Origin: Istiophorus platypterus
Taxonomy: Eukaryota > Chordata > Actinopteri > Istiophoriformes > Istiophoridae
Assembly: GCA_016859345.1 (NCBI GenBank)
Contig: CM029124.1
Span: 12,099,980 to 12,163,979 of the forward strand
DNA: 64,000 bases
Reading direction: 5' to 3'
Shown one piece after another: positions 37,756-49,811 of the stretch; the first letter of the stretch is position 1; each line of letters begins with the position of its first letter. The notes below the pieces were generated by a model, which worked only from the letters and a program-made list of their open reading frames with translations, ran no database searches and had not been told where the DNA came from. Both the position numbers and the translations under genes were made by a program.

Positions 37756-39788
37756 ATGGCCTTGGCAGTTGCATGCAGCAGATCAGTCCTATTTGTCAAA
37801 CGCAAGACTTTGTATCCTTTTCGGAGAAACTGTCTGTCCGTTTCAACTGATGACACTGTTTTGGTTGACCAGGGGAAAACATCTTCAAAGAAACGGTGGA
37901 GGAAAAATCACAAGAAAAGTCCCTGGACCGATGACCTGTCCTGGGAGGAAAGACTGGCTGATGCGGTCACCCCCCTGTGGAGGCTGAGCTACGATGAGCA
38001 ACTTGAGCTCAAGCAAAATCATCAGGAAAGAATACTTTCCCGGCTCTCTGGGCATCTTTCAGGTGACTTCCAGTCACAGTCCTCATCACCTACGAGACGT
38101 AACCTCAGCTTCCCCGTCCTGCCTATTCTGCCATCGCCGGCCAGGGATGGCTACCGCAACAAATCCACATTTTCTGTCAACGTTGGGGTGGACGGAAATC
38201 CAAAGACGGTTGGATTTTACGTGGGCACGGGCAGGGCAGGGAACATTGTCTGCGTCAACGGAGACCACCTGCTCAACATGCCGGAGAAGCACAAACTGGT
38301 AGCCAGATGCTACCAGGACTTCATCCGACTCTCATCCCTGGAGCCCTGCCTGCTGTTCCACACTGGGGGTCACTGGAGAGAGGTCACAGTGAGGAGCAAC
38401 ACAGAGGGCCACACCATGGCTATAGTGCACTTTCATCCGCAGACGCTTGCCCCAGAAGAGGTGGCAGTCCATAAGGCGGACCTTGTGGATTACTTCACGT
38501 GGGGTCCTGGATCGGTCTGTCAGCTGGACTCACTCTTCTTCCAGGAGAGCAGCATGACTCGCTGCACTCATGAGGAATCCCTTTACCAGCTCCTGCATGG
38601 TCAGCCACATATACACGAGGAGGTATTACAAACCATCATGGCAAAATTACAGAGAATCTGACTTCACGTAGGACACAGTTCTGACATTTCAGCATTGCAG
38701 CTTCATAGTCTCTTGTCAAGCTGCAGCAGGAAATATTGAAGCACTTGTTTTGATTATTAAACACTGGTACATTTTTGTCTTAAAGCAGTTTTGTACTTGA
38801 TTTTGTATTATTTGTTCTTAAGATGATAATACTTCAACTCTTTTGCTAATTTAATAGTTGCAATAAGTCATAGTATCCTAAAGAAAAAGAATGCAAGAAA
38901 AATGTTTTGCTGATAAAGCTGATATTAACTTACTTGCAGAAAAATCGATCATTTAATATTTTAGAATGAAACATGTCTGCAGCACTTCAAAACTCCAACT
39001 TCAGTCTCTGTTTGAAATGCTTCTACATGTAACATTAGTAATTATTCATATAAGTATTGGATCTATGATGATAACAGACAGAAGAGCAGGTAGCACAAAA
39101 TCTATGTATGTCTACGTGATGTTTGTTTTTTTATACTTCTGTTCTTATGTCGTTTTGTCTTTGACAGGTGCTGGGCTTCAAGTTCCGCATCTCTGCTGAT
39201 GCCTTTTTCCAGGTGAACCAGGCTGCTGCTGAGGTGCTCTATGGCACAGTGAGAGACCTGTGCGTCCCAGACCCTGAGGGAGGTGGAGGAAGAAGGAAAG
39301 CTGGTGGTACTCTTCTAGATGTGTGCTGTGGGACAGGTGCCATTGGCATTACCATATCCACCAGGGTGGACAGAATCATTGGCATAGAGCTCATAGAACA
39401 GGCAGTGGAAGATGCGAGACACAATGCGGCTCTCAATAATGTACTGAACTGTGAGTTTATCCCGGGGAAGGCAGAGGCGGTGCTTCCTGGCATCATGTCT
39501 CATTTGAGCTCTGTAGGTGGAGGTCTTACAGCTGTGGTAAACCCTGCCCGGGCTGGCCTGCACCACAGAGTGGTCAGAGCTTTACGAAACCACCCTTCTA
39601 TCTGCCGGCTGGTCTATGTTTCCTGTAAACCGGATGGAGAGGCTATGAGGAACTTCAGGGAGCTTTGTTGTGCACCCGACCCGAAGAAAAAGCTCACAGG
39701 AGCGGCATTCTCTCCAACTCTGGCTGTGCCAGTGGACATGTTCCCACATACTCCTCACTGTGAACTGGTGCTACTCTTTGAGAGGTAG
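37756..39788 (+). CDS. trmt2b: tRNA/rRNA (uracil-5-)-methyltransferase homolog B, mitochondrial-type
   Basis: This is an S-adenosylmethionine-dependent RNA m5U methyltransferase of the TrmA/RumA family. TRMT2B makes m5U in mitochondrial tRNA and 12S rRNA. Coding exons are 37756-38622 and 39168-39788 (donor GTATTA, acceptor TTGACAG, phase 0), giving 495 aa (human 504). The basic, Ser/Arg-rich N-terminus fits a mitochondrial presequence. The C-terminal half holds SAM motif I LDVCCGTGAIG (about 339-349), GIELIEQAVEDAR, NPARAGL (414-420) and VYVSCKP with the expected catalytic Cys near 442. The C-terminus CELVLLFER resembles TRMT2B rather than TRMT2A. An in-frame ATG at 37726 lies upstream of an apparent splice acceptor, so the ATG at 37756 with an AAAATGG context is preferred. 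Confidence 0.92.
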
Positions 39789-39791
39789 CAA

Positions 39792-39815
39792 ATATATATA
39801 TATATATATATATAT
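39792..39815. repeat. (AT)n microsatellite
   Basis: An AT run immediately after the trmt2b stop codon, inside its 3' UTR. Confidence 0.9.
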
Positions 39816-40017
39816 TTATTTTTTTTGTTCAAAGGTGGGTTTTAAGCCTTCACCAACAATGCTGCTCGCTTTAGAAAGCTAACAGGGAGTTGAATAATGA
39901 TATACGTATGCTAGATAATAATGGAAGTGTTTGTAACCACCTACATTAATACTACACACACAAAGAGGTTTTCACTTATTTTCTTTATTAGACCTCCTCT
40001 CAGGACTGTGTGGTAGC

Positions 40018-40142
40018 ACTGCAACAAATGATTATTTTGATTATTGATTAAACATAGATTATTGTTTTGATTAGTCATTTGGTCTGTAAAGTTTGTTAAA
40101 CAGTCTGTGCCCACTTTAAGCTTCAAAAAGGCAACATTTGCC
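40018..40142. repeat. Interspersed fish repeat fragment
   Basis: 'actgcaacaaatgattattttgattattgat' type sequence, then 'ttttgattagtcatttggtctg' and 'aagcttcaaaaaggcaaca'. It belongs to the same ATTAATC-rich family as the copies at 23218, 36485 and 63936. Confidence 0.6.
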
Positions 40143-40247
40143 ACAGGGCTCTCACATTAGATCCTATTATACAGTTAGATGCTCTAATTGTTGTGCCCAC
40201 TCCCTGCTGTGCTGCCTCTTTGTCTGCCCTGCAGGGTCTGTGTTTGT

Positions 40248-40261
40248 GCAGTAGGTGGCGC
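40248..40261 (+). promoter_or_regulatory. CTCF-like motif, forward
   Basis: The 14-mer GCAGTAGGTGGCGC matches the vertebrate CTCF core CCASYAGRKGGCRS at 13 of 14 positions by hand comparison. It lies between trmt2b and the scd promoter. Binding is not shown. Confidence 0.5.
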
Positions 40262-41099
40262 CATTACAAATTCTGTGGCTCCATGCCTCTTAGAAGACAT
40301 GTTGCACAGTTACTGTGCAGGTTCATCCCTTTCATTCCACTTCACTAAAGTTAATAACAAATTTTGTGCAAGCTGTGATTGGCTGATTTTTGTACCTGAG
40401 AGGTTACCATCGTTTATTTTTCAGCTCACGCGTTATGTCAGGGTGGCGATGATGCTTGTGCATAAAGGAAATGCTCTAGGCTGTGCCATGTTAAGCAGTG
40501 AGTCAGGGAGAACGAACCCATTTAACCCCACAACAAATACCTAAGCGCAGGGGTTAATGTTGGTGAGCGGATTGGTATTTTACTCCTTTCTGCTTCTGTT
40601 CTGGAAAACTTCTACCAAAAAAAAAAATACGTGCAAAAAAAAGTTTTATTCAAATTACATTTCACAATACATAAATACATAATCATATTCACACCATAGC
40701 TGGAATGCTTTAAAACTTATTTTCTCATTTCTCTTCTCTTAAACTTCATAGCCATGCCAGACTAGACTCGTTTTGAATCATGTCACCAAGTCTCTGAAGA
40801 CAAGATGGTTGGTTTGGAGATGGTTGACATGCGAGTGGAGGCGAGGGGCACAGTCGGATGGAGGCGAATCCGTGGATGGCCCCGCGTCAGACCGAGACCG
40901 TCCTCGCCTCATGACATCGTGGTGTCATACGAGCCGAGGCGCGTCTGAAATCTCCTGCAACGTTTCATCAGATTTAAAGGGTCATTGAAGACGGAGAAAT
41001 TGATATGAGAGATTGGATGGCAGCTATAGTATCTGATACGGTGAGACTTAACTGATAGTTACAAAAACGGAGGGCGGTAAACATCAGTTAAGCAAACAA

Positions 41100-41270
41100 C
41101 CAATGGGATAGTCAGAGTCGATTGCATCAATTTCCCCATCGACCGGCCGCTTTAAAAGGATCTTGGACTCGGACGTCTTTATTCCGGTCATCTCCGCATC
41201 CTACACACGCCCGGATCCCCTGCAGCTTTGGTATATTCCTCTGTTAGGAAACGCTGTTGGAGAGCGCACG
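41100..41270 (+). promoter_or_regulatory. scd: Probable scd promoter and untranslated exon 1
   Basis: A CCAAT box (41100-41104) and a TATA-like TTTAAAA (41151-41157) are followed by pyrimidine-rich sequence and a strong donor, CACG|GTGAGTA, with exon end at 41270. The nearest matching acceptor is the C/T-rich tract ending GTTCCAG at about 42639, 35 nt before the scd ATG. NF-Y (CCAAT) sites are an established part of vertebrate SCD promoters. The exon itself is inferred from motifs alone. Confidence 0.55.
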
Positions 41271-41539
41271 GTGAGTAATGCTCAACCAAAAATAAGCAGC
41301 TATTAAAACCAAAAGACGTTGAATAAACATTTTTTTTTGTTTAGAGAGACACCAGGTGTCGTATATATGACTCTGAGTGGTATGTTGCTGCTCTTCCACT
41401 GGTTTATGGCAAATAAAAGACGGTGCGTCACTGCTCCTCCACCCACCGGTTCATGACGAGTCCTCGCTGGCATAAATCTGCTGTGAGCGTGAGGCGCAGG
41501 GGAAACGGCGACGCTGTTTTGCACAGTAACTGTGGGCGC

Positions 41540-42245
41540 GCACATGGCCGGCCTAACCTCCTAGTGGGGCCCTGGGGCAAACATCTATTGGGGCCCCTAT
41601 TGACAGCCGCAGTACATCACAGTTTCATTATTTTCCCCAGGCTCCCAAAAGCCAACCGGTTCTCAGGGGGTACTCACTTAAGTTGGGAGAGAAAAATTAA
41701 TCGGCAACAATCTTGATAACTGATTATTAGAAATGCCAAAAAAAAATTTCACAGGTAGTAGCTTGTCCTGTGATATTTTTCAAAGTTTTCTGTGATACTA
41801 AATTCTAAACCAAGATTTGGGGTTTCGGCTGTTGGAAGGACAATAAAAGCAATCTTAATATACTAACTTGGGCTTCAAGAATAATGACGGGCCCTTATTT
41901 TACAGTTTTCAGGCGTTTATAAACTATAACAGCTGATAATAAAAAAATAATAATCGTGAGACCTATTGATAAAGAAAACAAAATGTTGGTTGCAGCCTCA
42001 CAGTACTCCCGTTTGGAAAGAAATGGAAGCAATTTGTTGAAACATTTGCAACAAATGGCAATTTAAACTAAAGCAATTTAGGTCTTAAAACTAGATGTGG
42101 ACACTCCCCCCCACACCTGCCAGAGAGGAGGATGGTACTGTACTTAAGTGGTGCAAACTAATAAATCTGAAATTACTCCTATTATGAGACCAAATAATAG
42201 CCAGGGGGTTATGGGCCCCTAGGGCCTGCGGTCCCTGGGTGTCTG
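41540..42245. repeat. Possible interspersed repeat in scd intron 1
   Basis: The stretch opens with 'ggggccctggggcaaac' and 'attggggcccctattg' and closes with 'gttatgggcccctagggcct'. GC-rich ends of this kind around an AT-rich centre resemble degenerate fish repeats, but I could not define termini or target-site duplications. Confidence 0.35.
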
Positions 42246-42674
42246 CAAGAATTGGCACACGACCCTAAAACGAGCGGCGTTTTTTAATCCGCAGCCTCCA
42301 GCGGTTTAAAAACGACCGCGGCTGGGATGCGCCTAAAAGAAGGCGACGGGAAAACAAACCATGCGTCAAACCATGGGCATTAAAAAAAAACAAAACAAAA
42401 CAAGAAGTCACGGTGGTGCCACTAACACAAGACTGTCATGTCTTCAGCCGCTATTTCAACAAGGGCGCAGCCGCAGCCGCAGCCGGAGCGTTAAACCGCG
42501 AACCGCTGCGTTTACGCAGCCAGCCGCCGTATCTCCCCTCTCTCTCTCGGCTTGTCTCCGCATCCCGCTGCTCTCATTTAACTGAGCAACTTCTCTCCCT
42601 CTTTTTTTTTTCGCCCCCCTGCTGCGCACCGGGCTGTTCCAGAGACCCCTTCAGCCAAAAAAAACCCAAAAACA

Positions 42675-45600
42675 ATGACCGAAACGGAAACCAGGAGTCA
42701 CCGCGCCGGGAAGCGGCAGAACGGCGATGCCATGGCGGAGACGCCGGCGGTGGAGGACGTTTTTGACGACACGTATAAAGAGAAAGAGGGTCCCGAGCCG
42801 CCGAGGATCCTGGTGTGGAGAAATATCGTCCTGATGACCCTCCTTCACATCGGTGCGCTTTATGGACTGGTCATCATTCCCTCCGCGTCGGGTTTAACTC
42901 TTGCATGGAGTAAGTATTCAGTAAAAGACAGTTGCGGGCTTAGCCCTGCAGCATTTTGTTGGGTTTTTCCTGCTTTCAGGCCACAGTCAGTGAACAGAAT
43001 GTGCTGATGTTGCGTGATCGTTGCTAACTACAGTGCATCTCGCCCGCGGGGTCATGCCAGTAGGAATAATGGAGAATGGGTCTCTCTGGCCTTGTAACTT
43101 TCATTATACACATGCATGCCTGTAACCCTCCTAGTCTATCTAGTCCCTTCTTTTAAGAGCTCCAACCTGTGGCTGATTGTAAACTATTTTGACTAATTCG
43201 ACTGTGCTGAATGTCCCAAATCAGACTTCTTTGCGTTTCAGAGGTAGCAGCCATACTGTTTGCTGAATAATTAGAAGTTGTGTCCTATATATATAGACTA
43301 CTGAGGCATGACTCAAATTTCTGAACAGTCTCAACTTTGTTTCCACTCTGGCACTGTATAATTTTCCCCTCTCTTTGCAATGCTGAGCTGCATATTATTT
43401 CACTGGGAGAGACAAAGCACAATCACCATTCCCATAGACATCCCATTGTGAGCTGCGTGGCACCACAACAGAATGCTCTTTGCCAGTCAGAAGCCCCCAG
43501 TTCTCAAATCCTGGGTAGTCTTGTCTGGGCTTCACATAGAACCACATTCAGCAGTTTTAGAACAACAAAATTGTGAGGGCAGACCTGCGTGCTCCAACCG
43601 TCCCATCTCCCCACATAGATGACTTTTATCAGAACAAAGAGGCCATGGGTGTAATGGAAAGAACACGGTGTCCCGTTGACTTTGCTCTCAGGAGTTTGAA
43701 ACTAATCTCAGCGCAGTGGTGACAGTTTCCCCCAAGGTAACTGTTCCTATTCCCCTGTCCTTCTTCCAGGTGCAGCGTGCTACCTCATCAGTGCTCTCGG
43801 TGTGACTGCGGGTGCACACAGACTGTGGAGCCACAGATCCTATAAGGCTTCGCTTCCCCTGCGAGTCTTCCTTGCTCTCGCCAACTCAATGGCCTTTCAG
43901 GTAAAACTGGGGAAAAAGAAGTAAATATTCCATAAGCTTTACTGTGCAGAAGGATGCATGTGCAGGGTTTGACGCCAGAAGGTTGTTTTTACATTCATCT
44001 GCAAATGTCCCCTTAGAGTTTATTAGAGACGAAGTTGTATTTGAAGCAGCAGATATTTACATGTCATAAAACATGCCAGGAGGGGATCTTAAAGCTATTT
44101 GACTGCTTAATATTCATTATCTTTACTATCAAAAGTAAAGTGGAAAGGTATGGTTTTCAGATAACTGTGTATGATTACAGTAAAATGATGTAATACGAGT
44201 AATGTGTATTGTTATCATATCATCCTTGGCCTTAATCTGATTATCTGAAACTACCATGCATATCTGTGGATGCCCCATGTCATCCTATCTCTCTCTCTCT
44301 GCATGTCTGTGTGAGCAGAATGACATATATGAGTGGGCGAGGGACCACCGTGTCCACCACAAATACTCGGAGACAAATGCGGACCCCCACAATGCCAAGC
44401 GGGGTTTTTTCTTCGCCCACATCGGTTGGCTGCTGGTCCGCAAACATCCGGAGGTCATTGAAAAGGGGCAGAAACTGGAGCTGTCAGACCTGAAGACAGA
44501 TAAAGTGGTTATGTTTCAGAGACGGTGAGTAAACACCAGAGATGCGCACTAAACAGAGTCCACAAACAATAAGCTGCCGTCGCTCCTGACTGTTTAATCA
44601 GACTTATTGGATTCACAGGCTCTGGTACTTCATCGTTTCCAAGGGTGAAAGTAGTTTCAAATTTATGCCAGTATCTGAAAGGCCGCTGGACTCCGTCCAG
44701 CATGGATCAAAACTACAGCACGGACGGTTCAGAAGCAGTTAGGAACAACTTAGAAGCAATTAACAAGGAGACAAAGTATTGTTTGAGATGACATAACACT
44801 AGCAGATGTGTTTTCTTGCCGAAAGTTTGACCGTGGCTGGAACCTTTTAGTGGTAAGCAGTACCGGACCGCACCGGCCTTTTTTCACCCCTGATTGTTTC
44901 ACATTAAACTTGACACCTCCACAAAACTGCTAGGATTTTTAATGTGGATACTCCTTTTCTTATCTCTGTGTTGAAACTAATGTGTGGTAATGTGTGGAGC
45001 CCTTGCAGTGTCCACTCACTGGTCATTTGTCAACATTTGCACTCTTCTGGAAGCAGTCCCAAATCTACATTTGTGCTCTTAGGCAAATGGGATTAACATT
45101 GGCAAGAGTGACTCAGTCAGAGGGCCCTGTCAACTGTGTACATTGAACTAATGTGCAAATTGTCTGGAGTTAACTGCGTTAATATGTTTATAATGGCTCT
45201 CATAACAATGTTGGATTAAATTTGTGGCCATTATGGGACCCTCTACCGTGACATCGGTACTTATTTTGGTGTTACTTTACCAATCAGTTTGGGTGACTCA
45301 AACATATGAGATGCAACACTGCTTTTCACCCTCATTTTGAGTGACTTTTGCCATTAGACAAATACATGATTAACGGTCAGTTTAATCGAAAAAGACCATT
45401 TACATTATTTAAAAATCTGTTTGACTTGACTTAGACTCAGATTTAATTAAGTGAGAATGGATCTTTGTTCTTTTAAATTACAGGCACTACAAGCTCTCTG
45501 TGCTGATCCTCTGCTTCCTTGTGCCCACCTTGGTGCCCTGGTACTTTTGGGGTGAATCCCTGGTCGTGGCATACTTCCTTCCCGGGCTCCTGAGATATGC

Positions 45601-46820
45601 AGCAAATCTCAACGCCACCTGGCTGGTCAACAGCGCTGCGCATATATGGGGCAACAGGCCTTATGACAAGACCATTAATCCCAGGGAAAACCCACTGGTT
45701 TCTATAGGTACCATAGGTAAGGAAACAGCCGGTTTATTATTCACCATTGTTTGTCCTGTAGTAATGTGCTTATACTGTATTGTGATCACATGAGCATCTT
45801 TATGTAATTTAGTATCTTGCCTGAGGGATATCTAAATGATGTTTTCATCACTTATTGAATGCTTGTCTTGACAAGTCAACAAAGGCAGGGGCTTCCTGAA
45901 AGTTGATTTAGCCATGAAACTGTGCCGGGACAGTGTGCTAATCCTGTGGCTGATGTTTATTTTGTCCTGGCTGTGATGATGTGAAATTGAGAGGAGGTCA
46001 GTATTTTATTTATTTTCCATTATCTAGTCTTTTTTTTTTAAGAGTCGGATGTCTCTATGATTTTTGGTATATTTGTTTCCGATGAGCCAAGAGTTATTTG
46101 TGGCGGCTTGCACCATGTACAACGCTACAAACAGCACTGAGTATTGTCGGCTGCAAAATGGTATGAAATTCGCAAGCTAATTGACGATTGCATAAGAATG
46201 CACGGTGAGAGCAAAAAAAAGTACTGGCAACAATTATGTTCAGATGTCTGTTTCACCTACCTATTGTGTCATGTTACTTGGTTACAACAGTTTTTCCATG
46301 TTACTCCCTTGTTCCTAATCACGCATCTGTAGTAAAGATGGAGAAGTAAAGACCGCAGCTGCTTGTTTTGGAGGCATTCTGTTAAATTCACATTTGAGAG
46401 GTTCGGAAGATAACCTCAACGTTCATCAACACAAAAGTAGCCATCTGGATTGTTAACCACTGGGTACCAGAGGTGGGAATCAGAACTTGGAATAGATTAT
46501 GAATGCTTTGCCATTGTAATGTGGAAGAAAACGCTGCACGAGAGTTTTAGAACAAGGTCTGCAGAGTTCAGCTTGTCACTTTACCAGCAAAGTTACCTGT
46601 ATGGGCCGCAGAATTTTAAAGCTTGCTGATTGGATGTTTTCTACTGCAGTTCTCCATGGGTTTCATGGTTATTAATGTCTTTCATGAACCACATTTTTTT
46701 TTTCTTTGTATTTGCTGATTTTTCTTGCTGTTGATTCAACTGCAAAAAAAAAAGATGAGAAGAACCTCTCGAATAATTACCAGCTGTGACAGGGTGGCTT
46801 GTACTGTTGTCAACTTGTGA

Positions 46821-46867
<47 letters not shown>

Positions 46868-47738
46868 CACGACTGCATGCCATCATTGTAATTGTGGTCC
46901 TCGAGACACATACAGTGGCGGGACCACTGAGGCAGTTATGAGCACTTTAACAGGAATATGTCTGTCTGTCTGTCTGTGGACAGATTTTGTCACCACAATA
47001 GCGTCGAAGAAAAAAAAAACTATCATCACAAAAACTTAACAAAAAAAAAGGTTGGAGTTTGAAGATAGATCACGGTCCACACCACCACTGAGACTCATGT
47101 AATAATGTATGTATGACTGAAACTACTCTACATGGGGGTTGGACATGTTGACGGGTGCAGCAGGTGGTGTGATCCCATTGCAACGTGGTCCCTAGTTTAA
47201 TGTGAGAACACCTGTGCTGCTACCATGACAACCGAACAGCGCCCCAATAGCTAATTTAGCAAATTTCGGTAGTGTAATGGAAGTTACGTCATGTGACAGT
47301 CAGCGTTTAAGAGTTTCAGATCCAAAAGCAAGTCTCCACCTCACTCTCTCCACTGTGTATCTGTCCCATGCTGCATGTAACTGTTCAAACGACTGTAATG
47401 TACCATACGATCGTTATAAAAGCCTCATCATAAAGTATGTCACGCATTTATAGCCATGTGTATCTTTATCCAAGTTATGCCTGTGAACTTTGTTGACAAT
47501 CAGCCAAACAGTGCATTTTTCTTTTTCCTCTTTTTCAGGGGAAGGCTACCACAACTACCATCACACATTTCCCTTTGACTATTCCACGAGTGAGTTTGGC
47601 TCCATGATCAATCTCACCACCAGCTTCATAGACTTGATGTGCTTCCTGGGCCTGGCCAAGGACTGCAAGAGGGTTTCGAAGGAAATGATCATCGCTCGCA
47701 TTCAGCGAACGGGTGATGGCAGCTACAAAAGTGGCTGA
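42675..47738 (+). CDS. scd: Stearoyl-CoA delta-9 desaturase
   Basis: SCD is the ER-membrane di-iron enzyme that inserts the cis-9 double bond into stearoyl- and palmitoyl-CoA, the rate-limiting step of monounsaturated fatty acid synthesis. Coding exons are 42675-42909, 43770-43900, 44319-44524, 45484-45716 and 47539-47738, giving 1005 nt and 334 aa. The three histidine boxes are all present: HRLWSH (95-100), HRVHH (132-136) and HNYHH (273-277). Hydrophobic pairs of membrane helices flank them (about 50-90 and 185-225). The C-terminus RIQRTGDGSYKSG is the usual SCD end. The start ATG has an A at -3; a second in-frame ATG 19 codons downstream is also possible. Fish often carry two SCD paralogues, and I cannot say which this is. 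Confidence 0.96.
42910..43769 (+). other. scd: scd intron between coding exons 1 and 2
   Basis: Donor GTAAGT, acceptor TTCTTCCAG. No mobile element or exon recognised. Confidence 0.85.
44525..45483 (+). other. scd: scd intron between coding exons 3 and 4
   Basis: Donor GTGAGT, acceptor AAATTACAG. Nothing else recognised. Confidence 0.85.
45717..47538 (+). other. scd: scd intron between coding exons 4 and 5
   Basis: The largest intron inside the scd coding region. It contains the TG microsatellite at 46825-46860 and a TGTC tetranucleotide run near 46960-46978, both within what looks like old repeat sequence ('ttttgtcaccacaatagcg'). No exon is apparent. Confidence 0.75.
46825..46868. repeat. 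(TG)n-(CG)n microsatellite
   Basis: TG repeat ending in GCGCGCGC, an alternating purine-pyrimidine tract able to adopt Z-DNA, within an scd intron. Confidence 0.9.
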
Positions 47739-49400
47739 GTGGCACCCGCTACAAACTCTGCGTCTGATACCGACGTGTCAAACCAGTCAGACCATAGCAA
47801 CCGGTATAGCAGCATTTCAGTTGTGTGGTGGTGATTACCATGCTTCTGATTCTAAGTTAAACCTCTTCCTGAGATTAATACTGGTTTTAGAGTGTTTAGA
47901 CCTTTCCATATATTGTGTAGGTCTCCTTTTAAGTTTTGAAGTGTCCTCACTGACTATTAACCACAGCCAGCGAGTTGGCTACATGTGCAAGCACAGCTTT
48001 TTTCACCATAATATGACAGGCACAAAGTTGATGAAAAAGCCCAAGTGGGATTTAAGGCTCTTTTTGGCAGCAGCAGGGCAACCAAACAGGTCTGTGTGAG
48101 ATGTGTTTAAAAGCAGTGATTACAGAACAATGTACTATGCCTATGTACTTAATGTACTATTTATTAATAGTTACTGGCACTTTGAAAGCTTGATTGAAAT
48201 CTTTAACAGTGAGGTTTTTGTACAAGCAAGACTGAGGGCCTTTTGCTCTAACTGCTGCCAGCAGTGCTTTGTTTCATTGCACAGGGAATGAAGCTAAAGT
48301 TTTCGTTATTTTTTGGTAAGCTAGTAGTCTTACTAAAACAGAAGCTGCTGTTTTCAAGGCCCCATTTATCATACTAGAGTAACTCTGGCTTAGTATGGTT
48401 CAGGTGTTTTGTACTGTGGGATGCTTTCACACCCACTGTCTCCAAATGTCTAAGGGGCCCTTAATGTGGATTGATAAGAAGTTCTCTTGGGTAAAGCCGT
48501 GTATACCTCTGGAGGAGTAGCGAAGCCACCTCAGACGTCATCATTAACCCTCTTCATGTAGATACTTCTGGATTGAAGCGTAGAATCAGAAACTCTTAAG
48601 AGAAATATTTGCATTTTGCTTTGTATTAATTTGAAATGCATTCAGATATAAGGATTCCACCCCCCTCAGATAAGGCCAAGGAGGAGTGCATAGGCGGTGC
48701 ATTTGCCTTTTGTGCTGTGTGATATTATCGAAATATTTTTCAGGACTCTTTCCCAGATGCCTAATGAAGGTTGCACAACTGTTTAAAAAATAAAAAGTGT
48801 AATTTGAGGAAATTAAATTAATTATTAAATTTTCTGTCTATTCATGGTTGTGTACTGTCTGTTTTTAAGGAAAACTTGAGAGAAAGCGCAATCCCTTATT
48901 TGTAATGAGAAAGAGGGACCTTTGAGAAATCCTGAAAGAAGATATACTTTACCATGATTTAACTTTTGTGAAACCAAAAAAAGACTTTGCTCTAAAAGAA
49001 GTTCCAAATTTATGATGATATTGTTGTAATATTTGTCAGACCTCCTCTTTTACACAGGAACAATTTTTCGACAGTATTAATTTCTTGAATTTTGCATGCC
49101 TTAAAAAAAGGCCCAATTTCTTTCAAAGAATGATTTTGCCCACAGTATGTACCATAAATAAACCAAATTTTCTACCTGTGACAAAATGTTTTGCTGTTTT
49201 TGTTGGAATTCTGTAATTATTCTTATTCGTATACTGAATAAAAAAATAAGATCATACCATTTTGTTACACTCTTTATCTGTGATAATGATTATCAACTAT
49301 TATTAAATTATTGTATTAACTATAAAATACAGAACTATTCAAAGCAGCAAGGTGCTTTACAAACAAGTGTCATTTGAAGAATAAAGCAAGCTTTTGTCAA
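47739..49400 (+). other. scd: scd 3' UTR region with several polyadenylation signals
   Basis: AATAAA occurs at 48789-48794, 49157-49162, 49237-49242 and 49380-49385. Vertebrate SCD mRNAs are known for long 3' UTRs with alternative ends, and this arrangement would allow 3' UTRs of about 1.1 to 1.7 kb. No coding content is visible. Confidence 0.6.
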
Positions 49401-49811
49401 AAATCACAGCAACTTGATGCTTCGTTATTAAATGGAAAATATAGATTATGACTGCACACTTAACACAGAAAACTATGTTACCAAACTATGCACTGTGATG
49501 TATAGGTTTTTCAGAAATTATGTGATATAATAGCACATCTTGTGAAAAAATCCATATAAAAAATATATTTCATTTTAGAGATGTCCAAAAAGCGCATGAG
49601 CTTATATGTCAATTTATCATGTGAAAAGTTGTTTTTCACTGGTTATCATACACGTGTTCCCTTAGTGCTGTAGAGGGATATGTGGTATATGACATTTCTT
49701 GTTTTCCTTGGTGTCTTTACAAATATATCTGTCTGCATAACATACAATTTTACACTGATTCTCCCATTGAGCTGTCCAGATAGGGGTTAAGAATCTTGAG
49801 TGTTTTTATCT

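Larger units (their letters stand above)
39816..41099. other. Intergenic region trmt2b to scd
   Basis: Contains the trmt2b 3' UTR, the repeat fragment at 40018-40142 and the CTCF-like motif. A frame open over 40188-40544 has no recognisable protein content. No strong polyadenylation signal was found directly after trmt2b. Confidence 0.55.

Noticed and set aside
38623..38661. Extension of the first trmt2b exon to an in-frame stop
   Set aside because: The frame crosses a GT donor at 38623; joining to 39168 restores the full methyltransferase domain.
40188..40544. 118-codon plus-strand frame after trmt2b
   Set aside because: No recognisable domain, no splice context, and it overlaps the CTCF-like motif; read as chance.
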